Notes: a model not told the origin generated them from the sequence alone. A stretch of 7,507 nt of DNA from Sphaerochaeta sp. (GCA_023228445.1 JALOBD010000107.1:1-7507), one strand, 5' to 3'. Counted from the stretch's first letter, positions 1-6,229 are shown. Translations and numbers: made by a program.

Positions 1-563
1 AAGGTGGAGTACTCGCTGCGATTGAAGTCGTTGTGCCCGGCAAGGCGGGCCAGGTAGGGCAGCACCTCATCAAAGAACATGGGGTCCATCTCCCGCGGTG
101 GACCAGGCAGCGCAATGAGGGCGACCTCCCGCCCCTCGATATCGATGATCCCACGAAACCCCGCCGCCGTCCCGTTGGGGTTGGGGATGGCGACAAAACC
201 GTCCGGGATCAAGGTCTGCTGCTCATTGGCACCCCAGATACGCTCACCGATGCGTCCATAGAGCGTGTCAAAGCTCTCCTTGTCACGTTTCAACTCCACA
301 CCGGCGAGGCGGGCAACGACCGAGCGGGTCAGGTCATCGCTCGTCGGACCCAAGCCGCCGGTGAGGATGATCAGGTCACAGCGACCGATCGCCTGACGCA
401 ACACCGTCTCGATCGAACCGTCGTCGGGTACGACGACCATCCGCTCCACGTGGTAGCCGAGACGGGTGAGTTGATGGGCCAACAGCTGGCAGTGCTTGTC
501 GGCGATGACTCCGCGCGTCAGCTCCGTTCCGATGATGAAGAGACCGGCAGTGCTGTAGTTCAT
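1..563 (-). CDS. cinA: CinA family protein, N-terminal molybdopterin-binding-like domain (partial)
   Basis: The first 187 residues of a CinA-family protein are present; the rest lies beyond base 1. The visible part is the MoaB/Mog-like fold found at the N-terminus of CinA. Markers are IGTELTRG near residues 11-18, the family motif TGGLGPTSDD at 68-77, the Asn-Gly-Thr-Ala turn at 130-133 and LPGPPREM at 152-159. In characterised relatives this domain hydrolyses ADP-ribose, and a C-terminal domain, when present, deamidates nicotinamide mononucleotide in pyridine nucleotide recycling. Whether the C-terminal domain exists here cannot be seen. The ATG at 563-561 overlaps the lnt stop as ATGA, and a GGTGAGGA Shine-Dalgarno lies about 10 bases upstream inside lnt, so translation is probably coupled. 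The family call is firm; the exact enzymatic activity is inferred. Confidence 0.93.
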   Translation of the reverse strand, partial: MNYSTAGLFIIGTELTRGVIADKHCQLLAHQLTRLGYHVERMVVVPDDGSIETVLRQAIGRCDLIILTGGLGPTSDDLTRSVVARLAGVELKRDKESFDTLYGRIGERIWGANEQQTLIPDGFVAIPNPNGTAAGFRGIIDIEGREVALIALPGPPREMDPMFFDEVLPYLARLAGHNDFNRSEYST

Positions 564-2215
564 GGACGCCGCTTCCTCACCAATTGCACCAGATTCACCA
601 CCGCACCGATGACGAGCAGCGCAAGAGAGAGGTAGATCGAGGCAAAGGCGAACCAATCGACATGGGTGGTGTAGAAGGTCATCCCGACCGACTCACCACG
701 GTAGACGGGCACCTCGTAGATCTTCCAGCCGACCTTGAAGGGTTCCATCGGGTCGATGATCTTACCGGTTACACTGATGAGGCAGGTCATGCCGCTGTTT
801 GTCCCCCTGATCGTCGTCCTCCGGTTCTCGATCGAACGGAAGACAGCGAGGCCGAGGTGTTGCATCTCTGCGCTGACAGCCTTGGACCACCCGTCGTTGG
901 TCATGTTGACGATGACATCAGCGCCATGTTGGACAAAGCCGGCGTTGAGGTAGCCAAAGACATCCTCAAAGCAGATCGGAGTGGAGAAGCGCACCCCCGT
1001 GTCGGTCTCGAAGACCACCGGGTCCACACCCGTCTCCCACCAATTGTAGTCGTTGGCCAAAAGCAGGTTGTAGAGCCAAGGCATCTGCTTCTCGTAGGGG
1101 AAGTGTTCGGTAAAGGGCACCAGGTGCTGCTTGCGGTAGGTGTTCTTGATCTTCCCGCCCTCGAAGAAGATGACGGTGTTGTAATCCTTGCGGTTCCAGC
1201 TGCCATCATCACCCAGTGGCGGCAGGCTCGGATCATCGATCACCCCCTCGGGGTTTCCCGTCACCAACGGGACGGGCAGCGATTTGCCGAAGGCAACGAA
1301 CTCGTCGACCAGGGCCCGGGTGTCGGGATCGCTGGGGTAGCTCTCATGCCACGCCACCGATGGGACGAAGGCTGTCTCGCTCCAGATGATCGCCTCCGGC
1401 GCTTCGATGAGCGCCTCAAGGCTCATCTTGCGCAGATTGTTGAAGTTCCGCTTATAGGTGGTGTACCCCCCCTCCCACGTGTCTGCGCTGTGCTGGATGG
1501 TCGCAACGCGCCAATGGATATCCGGCTCAACGCCCTTCCAATGGGCCATCGAGACGAAACCGAAGACCAGGGTGGCGACAATCGCCACCGCGTAGGAGAT
1601 GAGGAAGGGGCGATGGGAAGCCAGGAACGCACCGAACGGGACCTTTTTACGGCGATACCAATCGGCAAGGTAGGAGCCGAGGAAGGTCTGGGGAAGGACC
1701 ATGAGGAGGGTCACTCCCCAGATGCCGGTATACTCGGCGATCTGGATGAAGGGCAGGAAGCGGTACACGGCAGAACCGAGCGTCCCGTAGGGGTAGCCGG
1801 CAAACCAATCCTGGCTGAGGTAGGAGTAGGCGACCCAGATGACCGCTTCCACCAGATAGCCGTACTTCTTGAAGAGGCGCTGGGCTGCCTTGAGGGCGGG
1901 GAAGAGGAGGACCATCTCCCCTCCCTTGATGATCGGGACGATGAGGATGGCCAAGGGGTGGAAGGTCTTCAACCAGTAGTTGAAGAAGAGGTAGAACATG
2001 AAGCCGTAGAAGAAGCCGTAGACCGGCACAAGCTTCCAGCTGGTGTTCCTGATGACGGCGAAGACCGGGATCAGGGCGATGAATGCGACAAGCCCCACCC
2101 CATTGGTCGAGATCAAGCCGGGGAAGGCAATCGAATAGATGCATGATGAGAACAATAAGACCAAAACCTCAGAACCGACTGTCCTGAGGCTTCGTCTGGG
2201 ATTCAGATCAACCAA
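560..2215 (-). CDS. lnt: Apolipoprotein N-acyltransferase
   Basis: A 551-residue integral inner-membrane enzyme that transfers an acyl chain from phospholipid to the N-terminal cysteine of diacylglyceryl apolipoproteins, the last step of lipoprotein maturation. Several hydrophobic segments fill residues 15-225 (about 15-34, 40-56, 62-80, 85-108, 122-137, 160-180 and 205-224). The nitrilase-like catalytic domain follows at about 235-505, and a final membrane segment lies near 521-545. The expected Glu-Lys-Cys triad is visible: E280 in IIWSETA, K362 in YRKQHLVPF and C415 in TPICFED. The family block ENRRTTIRGTNSG is at 463-475. The start is TTG, chosen because AAGGAG lies 8 bases upstream and no in-frame ATG exists near the N-terminus. 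It follows hup by 36 bases and overlaps cinA by 4. Length is slightly above the E. coli enzyme. All key residues are intact. Confidence 0.95.
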   Translation of the reverse strand: MVDLNPRRSLRTVGSEVLVLLFSSCIYSIAFPGLISTNGVGLVAFIALIPVFAVIRNTSWKLVPVYGFFYGFMFYLFFNYWLKTFHPLAILIVPIIKGGEMVLLFPALKAAQRLFKKYGYLVEAVIWVAYSYLSQDWFAGYPYGTLGSAVYRFLPFIQIAEYTGIWGVTLLMVLPQTFLGSYLADWYRRKKVPFGAFLASHRPFLISYAVAIVATLVFGFVSMAHWKGVEPDIHWRVATIQHSADTWEGGYTTYKRNFNNLRKMSLEALIEAPEAIIWSETAFVPSVAWHESYPSDPDTRALVDEFVAFGKSLPVPLVTGNPEGVIDDPSLPPLGDDGSWNRKDYNTVIFFEGGKIKNTYRKQHLVPFTEHFPYEKQMPWLYNLLLANDYNWWETGVDPVVFETDTGVRFSTPICFEDVFGYLNAGFVQHGADVIVNMTNDGWSKAVSAEMQHLGLAVFRSIENRRTTIRGTNSGMTCLISVTGKIIDPMEPFKVGWKIYEVPVYRGESVGMTFYTTHVDWFAFASIYLSLALLVIGAVVNLVQLVRKRRP

Positions 2216-2251
2216 GAGATCGTCTCCTTTTGGTCGGCAATTACGGTGGTG

Positions 2252-2566
2252 TTACTTCGACGTGTTGTCGCGCAAGTCCCACACGTAGTCCTTCAGCTCC
2301 TTACCAGGGCGGAAAATGGCAACACCGTGGGTCTCCACCGAGACAATCTCGCCGGTCTTGGGGTTGCGGGCCTTCTCCCGTCCCTTGCGGGTCCGCACCT
2401 CGAATGTGCCGAATCCACGCAACTCAATGACCTGATCATTCCTCAAGCCATTCTTTACCTCTTCGAAGAACTCGTCGATGATGGTATGGATATCCGCGCG
2501 GTTGATGCCGTGCTTCTCGTAGAGGTTCTCAATGATGGCTGCTTTTGTCAACTTTGGTCCTGCCAT
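2252..2566 (-). CDS. hup: HU/IHF-family DNA-binding protein
   Basis: A 104-residue histone-like protein that bends and compacts DNA as a dimer. The N-terminal two-helix dimerisation part is at about 1-42. The signature GFGTFEVRTR runs from residue 51, and the DNA-binding arm holds ARNPKTGE at 66-73, where Pro69 is at the position that intercalates into DNA in HU/IHF. The C-terminal strand and helix FRPGKELKDYV is at 85-95, followed by a tail of about nine residues not found in the minimal 90-residue HU. The ATG at 2566 has AAGGAG five bases upstream. It lies 55 bases after rpsT and 36 bases before lnt, all in the same direction, so co-transcription is likely. HU and IHF subunits cannot be told apart confidently from one sequence; a lone hup-type gene is the simpler reading. 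Confidence 0.94.
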   Translation of the reverse strand: MAGPKLTKAAIIENLYEKHGINRADIHTIIDEFFEEVKNGLRNDQVIELRGFGTFEVRTRKGREKARNPKTGEIVSVETHGVAIFRPGKELKDYVWDLRDNTSK

Positions 2567-2590
2567 GATTACTCCTTAATACAAATTCTT

Positions 2591-2609
2591 ACGGACCTGG
2601 TCGGTCCGT
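2591..2609 (-). other. Perfect 7-bp hairpin between rpsT and hup
   Basis: ACGGACC and GGTCCGT form a perfect inverted repeat around a five-base loop. It sits in the 55-base gap between rpsT and hup, about 25 bases upstream of the hup start. No T-run follows it on the minus strand, so it is a poor intrinsic terminator. It could be an mRNA processing or stability element that sets the rpsT to hup ratio. The structure is seen; the role is inferred. Confidence 0.5.
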
Positions 2610-2621
2610 CGATAGTACGGT

Positions 2622-2903
2622 TCAGGCCTGGGTTGCAGGCGGGTTGGCAAATGCGTTGAACTTAAGTTGCAACCGGGACTTCTTGCGGTTTGCCGTGTTG
2701 TGGTGGATGATTCCCTTGTTTGCCGTGGTGTCAATCAACTTGAGGCTCAAGGCGAGGGCGCTCTCTGCGCTCTCCTTGTCCTGGGCGACCAATGCAGCCT
2801 CAAATTTCTTGATGGCGGTGCGCATGGTGCTCTTTGCCGCACGGTTTCTCATCCTGCGGACTTGGTTCTGTCGCTCTCGTTTTTCAGCAGACCTGTTACT
2901 CAC
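2622..2903 (-). CDS. rpsT: 30S ribosomal protein S20
   Basis: Small basic protein that binds 16S rRNA early in 30S assembly. At 93 residues it has normal S20 length. Family blocks are SAEKRERQNQ near the N-terminus, RNRAAKSTMRTAIKKFEAAL around residues 19-38, and GIIHHNTANRKKSRL about two-thirds along. The start is taken as GTG at 2903-2901. It has a strong GGAGG Shine-Dalgarno (2914-2910) six bases upstream, and the protein then begins MSNRSAEKR like other S20 proteins. An in-frame ATG at 2942 would add 13 residues without resemblance to S20 and would place the Shine-Dalgarno inside the gene. Non-ATG starts are common for S20 (E. coli rpsT uses TTG), where they relate to translational autoregulation. 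First gene of the probable rpsT-hup-lnt-cinA unit. Confidence 0.96.
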   Translation of the reverse strand: MSNRSAEKRERQNQVRRMRNRAAKSTMRTAIKKFEAALVAQDKESAESALALSLKLIDTTANKGIIHHNTANRKKSRLQLKFNAFANPPATQA

Positions 2904-2955
2904 GTAATACCTCCGAACATATTGCGTTGAATATGTAATCATGTATGAAAGATTG

Positions 2956-2980
2956 AGCCGGCAACTAGGGGCCGACGGCT
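2956..2980 (-). promoter_or_regulatory. Hairpin at the 5' end of the rpsT leader
   Basis: On the minus strand AGCC and GGC pair with GCCGGCT, giving seven base pairs interrupted by a three-base bulge (GTC), with a loop of about eight bases. It begins almost exactly where the predicted rpsT promoter would start transcription, leaving about 50 bases to the GTG start. It could stabilise the 5' end of the mRNA or take part in S20 feedback. No T-run follows, so it is unlikely to be a ricT terminator. Confidence 0.4.
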
Positions 2981-2984
2981 TAAA

Positions 2985-3013
2985 AACATATCACAGTCTA
3001 TAAAATCGGTCAA
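2985..3013 (-). promoter_or_regulatory. Sigma-70-type promoter for rpsT-hup-lnt-cinA
   Basis: On the minus strand TTGACC (3013-3008) and TATGTT (2990-2985) are separated by exactly 17 bases, and the -10 box is preceded by TGA, an extended -10 feature. Transcription would begin near 2978, giving a leader of about 75 bases. The -35 box lies 14 bases past the ricT stop codon, so some ricT transcripts may read through. Confidence 0.7.
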
Positions 3014-3027
3014 TACAATGCTTTACT

Positions 3028-4095
3028 TCAGGGGGATAAAAATTCGTTTGCCCACTCCTTCGTCACTTCCCATCGTGAAGTTGCATCATTGTAAAAGACC
3101 GCATCATGCGGCAGGCTCACCATTCGTCCCTCACTGCCGGTAAGGGTGATCTGTTTGGAGAGTATATTCACCTCGGCGATCCGCATCAAGTCGAAGCCCA
3201 CCTTCAACCTGCTCCCCTCCGGCGGATACTTGCGCTTCTCCTCGATGTAGAAATCATACTCATAGGAGAGGCAACAGAGCAACCTGCCGCACGGTCCGCT
3301 GATCTTCATCGAGTTCAATGAAAGATTCTGCTCCTTGGCCATCTTGATGGAGACCGGGCTGAGCTTGTCGGTGACGCTGTGGCAGCAGTAGTCACGCCCG
3401 CAGACGGCCAAGCCGCCGAGCACCCGACTCTCATCCCGCACGCCGATCTGACGCAGCTCGATGCGGATCTTGAAGACCGACACCAAATCCTTGACCAGCT
3501 CACGAAAGTCGACGCGCACATCGGCGGTGAAGAAGAAGATGACCTTCGCCTCACCGAGGAGGTAGTGGGCGGTCACCAGCTTCATGTCAAGCTTGTGCAG
3601 CGCAATCTTCTCGCGGCAGATGCGCATCGCCTCATCCTCCTTGGCTGTCATCTCCTGGTATCGGTTCAGGTCGGAGGGAGTCGCCAAACGGTCGATCCAC
3701 AGCACATCTGAGGCGATCGGTACCTCGCGCGCCTCGGCAGGGGGATTGCACCCGGCACAGTTCTCACACGGGTGCTCGTCAGCCTCGCTTTGGTAGAGAA
3801 CCTCTTCTTCCGGATCGTGGAAGTCTTCGATGTGGCGGTTGTGGCAGGCGCCCCGAAACTCAGTGGAGCCCGGCTCGTATGAGTGCCCCAATTGGTCGGC
3901 GCTGGCGATGATCAGGCCCAAATCCAGGCCGTAGCGGGTGGGGATGACCACACTGGTGCCCGGGTAGAGCACCGAATCCCAGGCACAGATGCTCGCCTCG
4001 TTGGAGGCGGGGTTCTTCACCAAATATATATAGCCGGACTCAGGGCGCTTTCGCTGCACCTGTGTTGCCGGACCACGTACTCTGTCTCTCTTCAT
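3028..4095 (-). CDS. ricT: PSP1 domain protein, RicT (YaaT) family, with a cysteine-rich insertion
   Basis: Soluble 355-residue RicT homologue. In Bacillus subtilis, RicT forms the iron-sulfur Y-complex with RicA and RicF, which steers RNase Y cleavage of mRNAs. The core matches closely: DMKLVTAHY near 170, FFFTADVRVDFRELVKDL at 187-204, RIELRQIGVRDE at 211-222, CGRDYCC at 232-238, SIKMAKEQNLSLN at 249-261 and GPCGRLLCC at 267-275. The paired Cys motifs are the family hallmark. Residues about 80-130 form an insertion absent from B. subtilis YaaT, with C84 and a CxxCxxC cluster (C110, C113, C116). The ATG at 4095 is chosen because GAAGGA lies about five bases upstream. An in-frame TTG at 4158 falls inside a likely -35 box and is rejected. 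RicA and RicF are not in this window, so the role here is inferred. Confidence 0.9.
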   Translation of the reverse strand: MKRDRVRGPATQVQRKRPESGYIYLVKNPASNEASICAWDSVLYPGTSVVIPTRYGLDLGLIIASADQLGHSYEPGSTEFRGACHNRHIEDFHDPEEEVLYQSEADEHPCENCAGCNPPAEAREVPIASDVLWIDRLATPSDLNRYQEMTAKEDEAMRICREKIALHKLDMKLVTAHYLLGEAKVIFFFTADVRVDFRELVKDLVSVFKIRIELRQIGVRDESRVLGGLAVCGRDYCCHSVTDKLSPVSIKMAKEQNLSLNSMKISGPCGRLLCCLSYEYDFYIEEKRKYPPEGSRLKVGFDLMRIAEVNILSKQITLTGSEGRMVSLPHDAVFYNDATSRWEVTKEWANEFLSP

Positions 4096-4129
4096 ACAGA
4101 TCCTTCGCCCATCGGGCTTCGACGCTGTC

Positions 4130-4158
4130 ACGCTACCATGAGAGAGCCGATTTGTCAA
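4130..4158 (-). promoter_or_regulatory. Candidate proximal promoter for ricT
   Basis: On the minus strand a perfect TTGACA (4158-4153) is followed after 17 bases by TAGCGT (4135-4130), a weak -10 preceded by TGG, an extended -10 feature. Transcription would begin near 4123, about 28 bases before the chosen ricT ATG. Spacing supports it; the poor -10 hexamer limits confidence. Confidence 0.5.
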
Positions 4159-4161
4159 ACT

Positions 4162-4180
4162 CTTATCACTGTGACATAAG
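4162..4180. promoter_or_regulatory. Imperfect palindrome, possible operator
   Basis: CTTAT and CAC on the left pair with GTG and ATAAG on the right around a central T, with a two-base bulge (AC) in the right arm. The centre contains TCACTGTGA. It sits between the two candidate ricT promoters, just upstream of the proximal -35 and just downstream of the distal -10, a plausible site for a regulator. No specific binding protein can be named. Confidence 0.35.
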
Positions 4181-4191
4181 TAATTGTTACC

Positions 4192-4222
4192 ATTATATTT
4201 ACAAACATAGGGTATCTGTCAA
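4192..4222 (-). promoter_or_regulatory. Candidate distal leftward promoter for ricT
   Basis: On the minus strand both hexamers are perfect: TTGACA (4222-4217) and TATAAT (4197-4192). The 19-base spacer is longer than the usual 16-18, which lowers the expected strength. Transcription would start near 4185 and run through the palindrome and the proximal promoter into ricT. Confidence 0.45.
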
Positions 4223-4241
4223 TACAAACTTCGCCTTCGAT

Positions 4242-4320
4242 GGTGTGCCGGGCATACAGAATCATTGCCAGAGACGAGGGAGAGGCTATCAAGACCGCCG
4301 TTTGGGCTGTAGCGCACACC
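4242..4320. repeat. Long imperfect inverted repeat, possible structured RNA or DNA element
   Basis: The right arm, 4307-4320 (CTGTAGCGCACACC), is fully complementary to three blocks of the left arm: GGTGTGC (4242-4248), GC (4252-4253) and TACAG (4255-4259). That gives 14 base pairs interrupted only on the left side by a three-base and a one-base bulge. The loop is 47 bases and contains short GCC/GGC complements that could form internal stems. It does not match any riboswitch, SRP RNA, RNase P RNA or tRNA consensus I recognise. The predicted tatD promoter lies downstream, so this is not part of the tatD leader if that promoter is used. Confidence 0.5.
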
Positions 4321-4365
4321 CGCTTTTGGGTCGATTGGTACATAATAATCGAAATGCTCAAAAGA

Positions 4366-4394
4366 TTGACGGCTAAATATGGGCATGGTATGAT
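4366..4394 (+). promoter_or_regulatory. Sigma-70-type promoter for tatD-dus-purD
   Basis: TTGACG (4366-4371) and TATGAT (4389-4394) are separated by exactly 17 bases, each with one mismatch to consensus, and TGG precedes the -10 box. Transcription would start near 4401, giving a leader of about 40 bases before tatD. This is the best promoter match in the window. Confidence 0.75.
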
Positions 4395-4441
4395 TTTGAT
4401 ACCTCTCCCTAACACGTGCGCAAGTACCTCAAGGAGTCAGC

Positions 4442-5227
4442 ATGAAGCTGTTTGATACACACGCCCATATCGGGTTGTTGCAGGATGATAAGATGGAGCA
4501 GTTGCTCGCCGTCCAACGGGCCAAGGTCCGGGGGGTGCAGTACGTAGTCTCGATCACCAACAGCCTCAGCGACTTCGAACGCACCTACGCCAACTTGGAA
4601 AGTGCGTCGTCGGTCCTCCATGCTGTGGGAGTCTCTCCCACCGAAGCGGCCAATCCTGGCCGGGACTGGGATGAGCGGGTCATCGCCCACGCCCAGAGCA
4701 AACGTCGGATCGTCGCCATCGGAGAGACCGGCCTCGATTACTACCACATGTTCGGCGGTGACAAGGGCGTGCAGATCGAGCTGATGCTCCGCCACTTGGA
4801 GATCGCCCGCACCCTCGAACTGCCGGTGATCATCCATAACCGCAACGCCGGCGACGACCTCTTGGGCATCCTCAATGCACAACTGCCACCCAAGGGGGGA
4901 ATCCTCCACTGCTACACCGAGGACTGGGCCTTCGCCAAGAAGGCGTTGAACCTCGACCTCAGCTTCTCCTTCGCCGGAAACCTCACCTTCCGCACCAGCC
5001 GGGCGCTCCACGAGGTCGCCGCCCGCCTGCCCATCGAGCGCATCCTCATCGAAAGCGAAGCCCCCTTCATGACCCCCTTTGCCTACAAAGGGGAGCGAAA
5101 CAAGATCCACTACCTCGTCGAAACTGCACATACCCTTGCCGAACTGCGCCAGGCCCCCCTTGAGGAGATTACCCAAGCACTCTATGCTAACAGCCTCAGG
5201 GCATTCGGCCTTGATGCAGAACCATGA
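4442..5227 (+). CDS. tatD: TatD family metal-dependent hydrolase (DNase-like)
   Basis: A 261-residue TatD-family TIM-barrel hydrolase; characterised members are metal-dependent 3'-5' exonucleases or DNases. Metal-site motifs appear in order: DTHAH at 5-9 (H7, H9), GETGLDYY at 94-101 (E95), IHNR at 131-134 (H132) and HCY at 156-158 (H156). The last motif, normally ETDxP, reads ESEAP at 204-208, so the usual metal-binding Asp is Glu206. The conserved GxHPH motif is also altered, to GVSPTEA at 63-69, and HCFSG is HCYTE. It is therefore a divergent family member whose activity may differ. The ATG has AAGGAG five bases upstream, and the promoter at 4366-4394 drives it. Its stop overlaps the next start as ATGA, so it is translationally coupled to dus. 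The symbol is given at family level. Confidence 0.88.
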   Translation: MKLFDTHAHIGLLQDDKMEQLLAVQRAKVRGVQYVVSITNSLSDFERTYANLESASSVLHAVGVSPTEAANPGRDWDERVIAHAQSKRRIVAIGETGLDYYHMFGGDKGVQIELMLRHLEIARTLELPVIIHNRNAGDDLLGILNAQLPPKGGILHCYTEDWAFAKKALNLDLSFSFAGNLTFRTSRALHEVAARLPIERILIESEAPFMTPFAYKGERNKIHYLVETAHTLAELRQAPLEEITQALYANSLRAFGLDAEP

Positions 5228-6210
5228 ATGACGAACTCTACCACCCTGTGACCATCGGCAACCTCACCATCGCGGGCAATGTTTTCCTCGCCCCGCTCGC
5301 CGGCTACACCGACGTACCCTTCCGTACACTCGCCAAGGAGGGGGGAGCAGACCTCACCTTCACCGAGATGGTCAGCGTCGAGGGCTTGAGCCGGGAGGGG
5401 GAGAAGACGATGACCCTCTTGGAGCGTTCACCGCTTGAGCTCCAGTATGGGGTCCAGCTCTTTCTCTACAGCACCGACTCCTTGCCTCAAGCCCTCGATA
5501 TGCTCGCCCCGTTCTCCCCCGACTTGATCGATATCAACTGTGGCTGTCCGGTGCCCAAGGTCACAAAGACCGGGGCAGGGTCGGCGATGATGAGCAACCC
5601 CGCCCTCATCACCAAGGCGGTGAGGATCATCAAGGACCGCACCGGGTTGCCGGTCTCGGTGAAGCTGCGCATCGGGTGGGACCAACAGAGGCGCAACTAC
5701 CTCACCTTCAGCCAGGCTGCCCTCGACGGAGGGGCCGACATGCTCACCCTCCATGCCCGCACCCGCAGCCAGGGCTACGCCCCCTCTGCCGAATGGGGGA
5801 CGCTTGCCACCCTCAAGCGCTACACCGTCGAGGGCGGCTACGCGGTCCCGATCTTCGGCTCGGGCGACCTCTTTGCACCCATCGATGCCAAGCGGATGCT
5901 CCAGGAGACGGGCATCGACGGGGTGATGTTTGCCCGCGGGGCCATCGGAAATCCCACCATCTTCTCCCAGGCGAAGGCCATCCTCCAAGGCCAGGAGCCG
6001 CTACCACCCTCACACACCGAGATCCGGACCCAGATCATGCACCACCTCGACCTGATGATCGCCCACTACGGCGAGGAGGCGGCGTGCAAGGCGATGCGCA
6101 AGCATGCCGCCGCCTATTTGAAGGGAATCGCCAGAAGCGCCGCCATCAAGCAGGCGCTGGTGCAGGCGCTCAAGCGTGAAGAGTATCGGGTGGCCCTTGT
6201 TGACCTGTGA
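5224..6210 (+). CDS. dusB: tRNA-dihydrouridine synthase, DusB-like
   Basis: A 328-residue FMN-dependent enzyme that reduces specific uridines in tRNA to dihydrouridine using NADPH. The N-terminal TIM barrel (about 8-250) carries FMN-site motif APLAGYTDVPFR at 23-34, DINCGCP at 103-109 with catalytic Cys108, KTGAGSAMM at 115-123, KLRIGW at 147-152, HARTR at 177-181 (HGRTR in DusB), GSGD at 212-215 and FARGAIGNP at 236-244. The helical tRNA-binding domain follows at about 260-328. Length and motifs fit the DusB/YhdG (NifR3) branch, but assignment to DusB rather than another subtype is from motif resemblance only. The ATG overlaps the tatD stop and has no clear Shine-Dalgarno, so translation probably depends on coupling. 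No catalytic residue is missing. Confidence 0.93.
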   Translation: MNDELYHPVTIGNLTIAGNVFLAPLAGYTDVPFRTLAKEGGADLTFTEMVSVEGLSREGEKTMTLLERSPLELQYGVQLFLYSTDSLPQALDMLAPFSPDLIDINCGCPVPKVTKTGAGSAMMSNPALITKAVRIIKDRTGLPVSVKLRIGWDQQRRNYLTFSQAALDGGADMLTLHARTRSQGYAPSAEWGTLATLKRYTVEGGYAVPIFGSGDLFAPIDAKRMLQETGIDGVMFARGAIGNPTIFSQAKAILQGQEPLPPSHTEIRTQIMHHLDLMIAHYGEEAACKAMRKHAAAYLKGIARSAAIKQALVQALKREEYRVALVDL

Positions 6211-6229
6211 AGCGCTAAAATGATAGCGT
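6200..6229 (+). promoter_or_regulatory. Weak internal promoter candidate before purD
   Basis: TTGACC (6200-6205) overlaps the end of dus, and TAGCGT (6224-6229), preceded by TGA, follows after 18 bases. The -10 hexamer is poor but identical to that of the proximal ricT promoter candidate. An inverted repeat overlaps it. It could give purD some expression independent of tatD-dus. Confidence 0.3.

Larger units (their letters stand above)
4096..4441. other. Divergent intergenic region between ricT and tatD
   Basis: About 346 bases without a convincing gene. It contains two candidate leftward promoters toward ricT, one rightward promoter toward tatD, an imperfect palindrome and a long inverted repeat, each listed separately. 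Open frames of 71 codons (plus strand, from 4240) and 86 codons (minus strand, from 4415) cross it, but neither has a Shine-Dalgarno or a recognisable protein, and the first overlaps the tatD start. Confidence 0.7.

Noticed and set aside
584..2146. A 520-codon open frame on the plus strand opposite lnt
   Set aside because: It lies wholly antisense to lnt, which has a full set of catalytic residues. The translation is rich in Asp, Glu, Gly and His with no recognisable domain, as expected for a shadow of a GC-rich gene.
2904..2942. Upstream ATG start for rpsT adding 13 residues
   Set aside because: The extension is unlike S20 and would contain the strong GGAGG that properly serves the GTG at 2903.
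2956..2980. Intrinsic terminator for ricT
   Set aside because: The stem is followed on the minus strand by CAATCTTTC rather than a T-run, and it lies downstream of the rpsT promoter.
4096..4158. Upstream TTG start for ricT adding 21 residues
   Set aside because: The TTG is part of a perfect TTGACA -35 box and lacks a Shine-Dalgarno. The ATG at 4095 has one, and the added residues match nothing in the family.
4240..4455. A 71-codon plus-strand frame in the intergenic region
   Set aside because: No Shine-Dalgarno, no family resemblance, and it overlaps the tatD promoter, Shine-Dalgarno and start codon in another frame.
4409..5176. A 255-codon minus-strand frame opposite tatD
   Set aside because: Antisense to a gene with clear family motifs; its low-complexity Gly/Glu/Val-rich translation resembles no family.
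5428..5988. A 186-codon minus-strand frame opposite dus
   Set aside because: Same reasoning: it is a shadow of a gene with intact Dus motifs and has no domain of its own.
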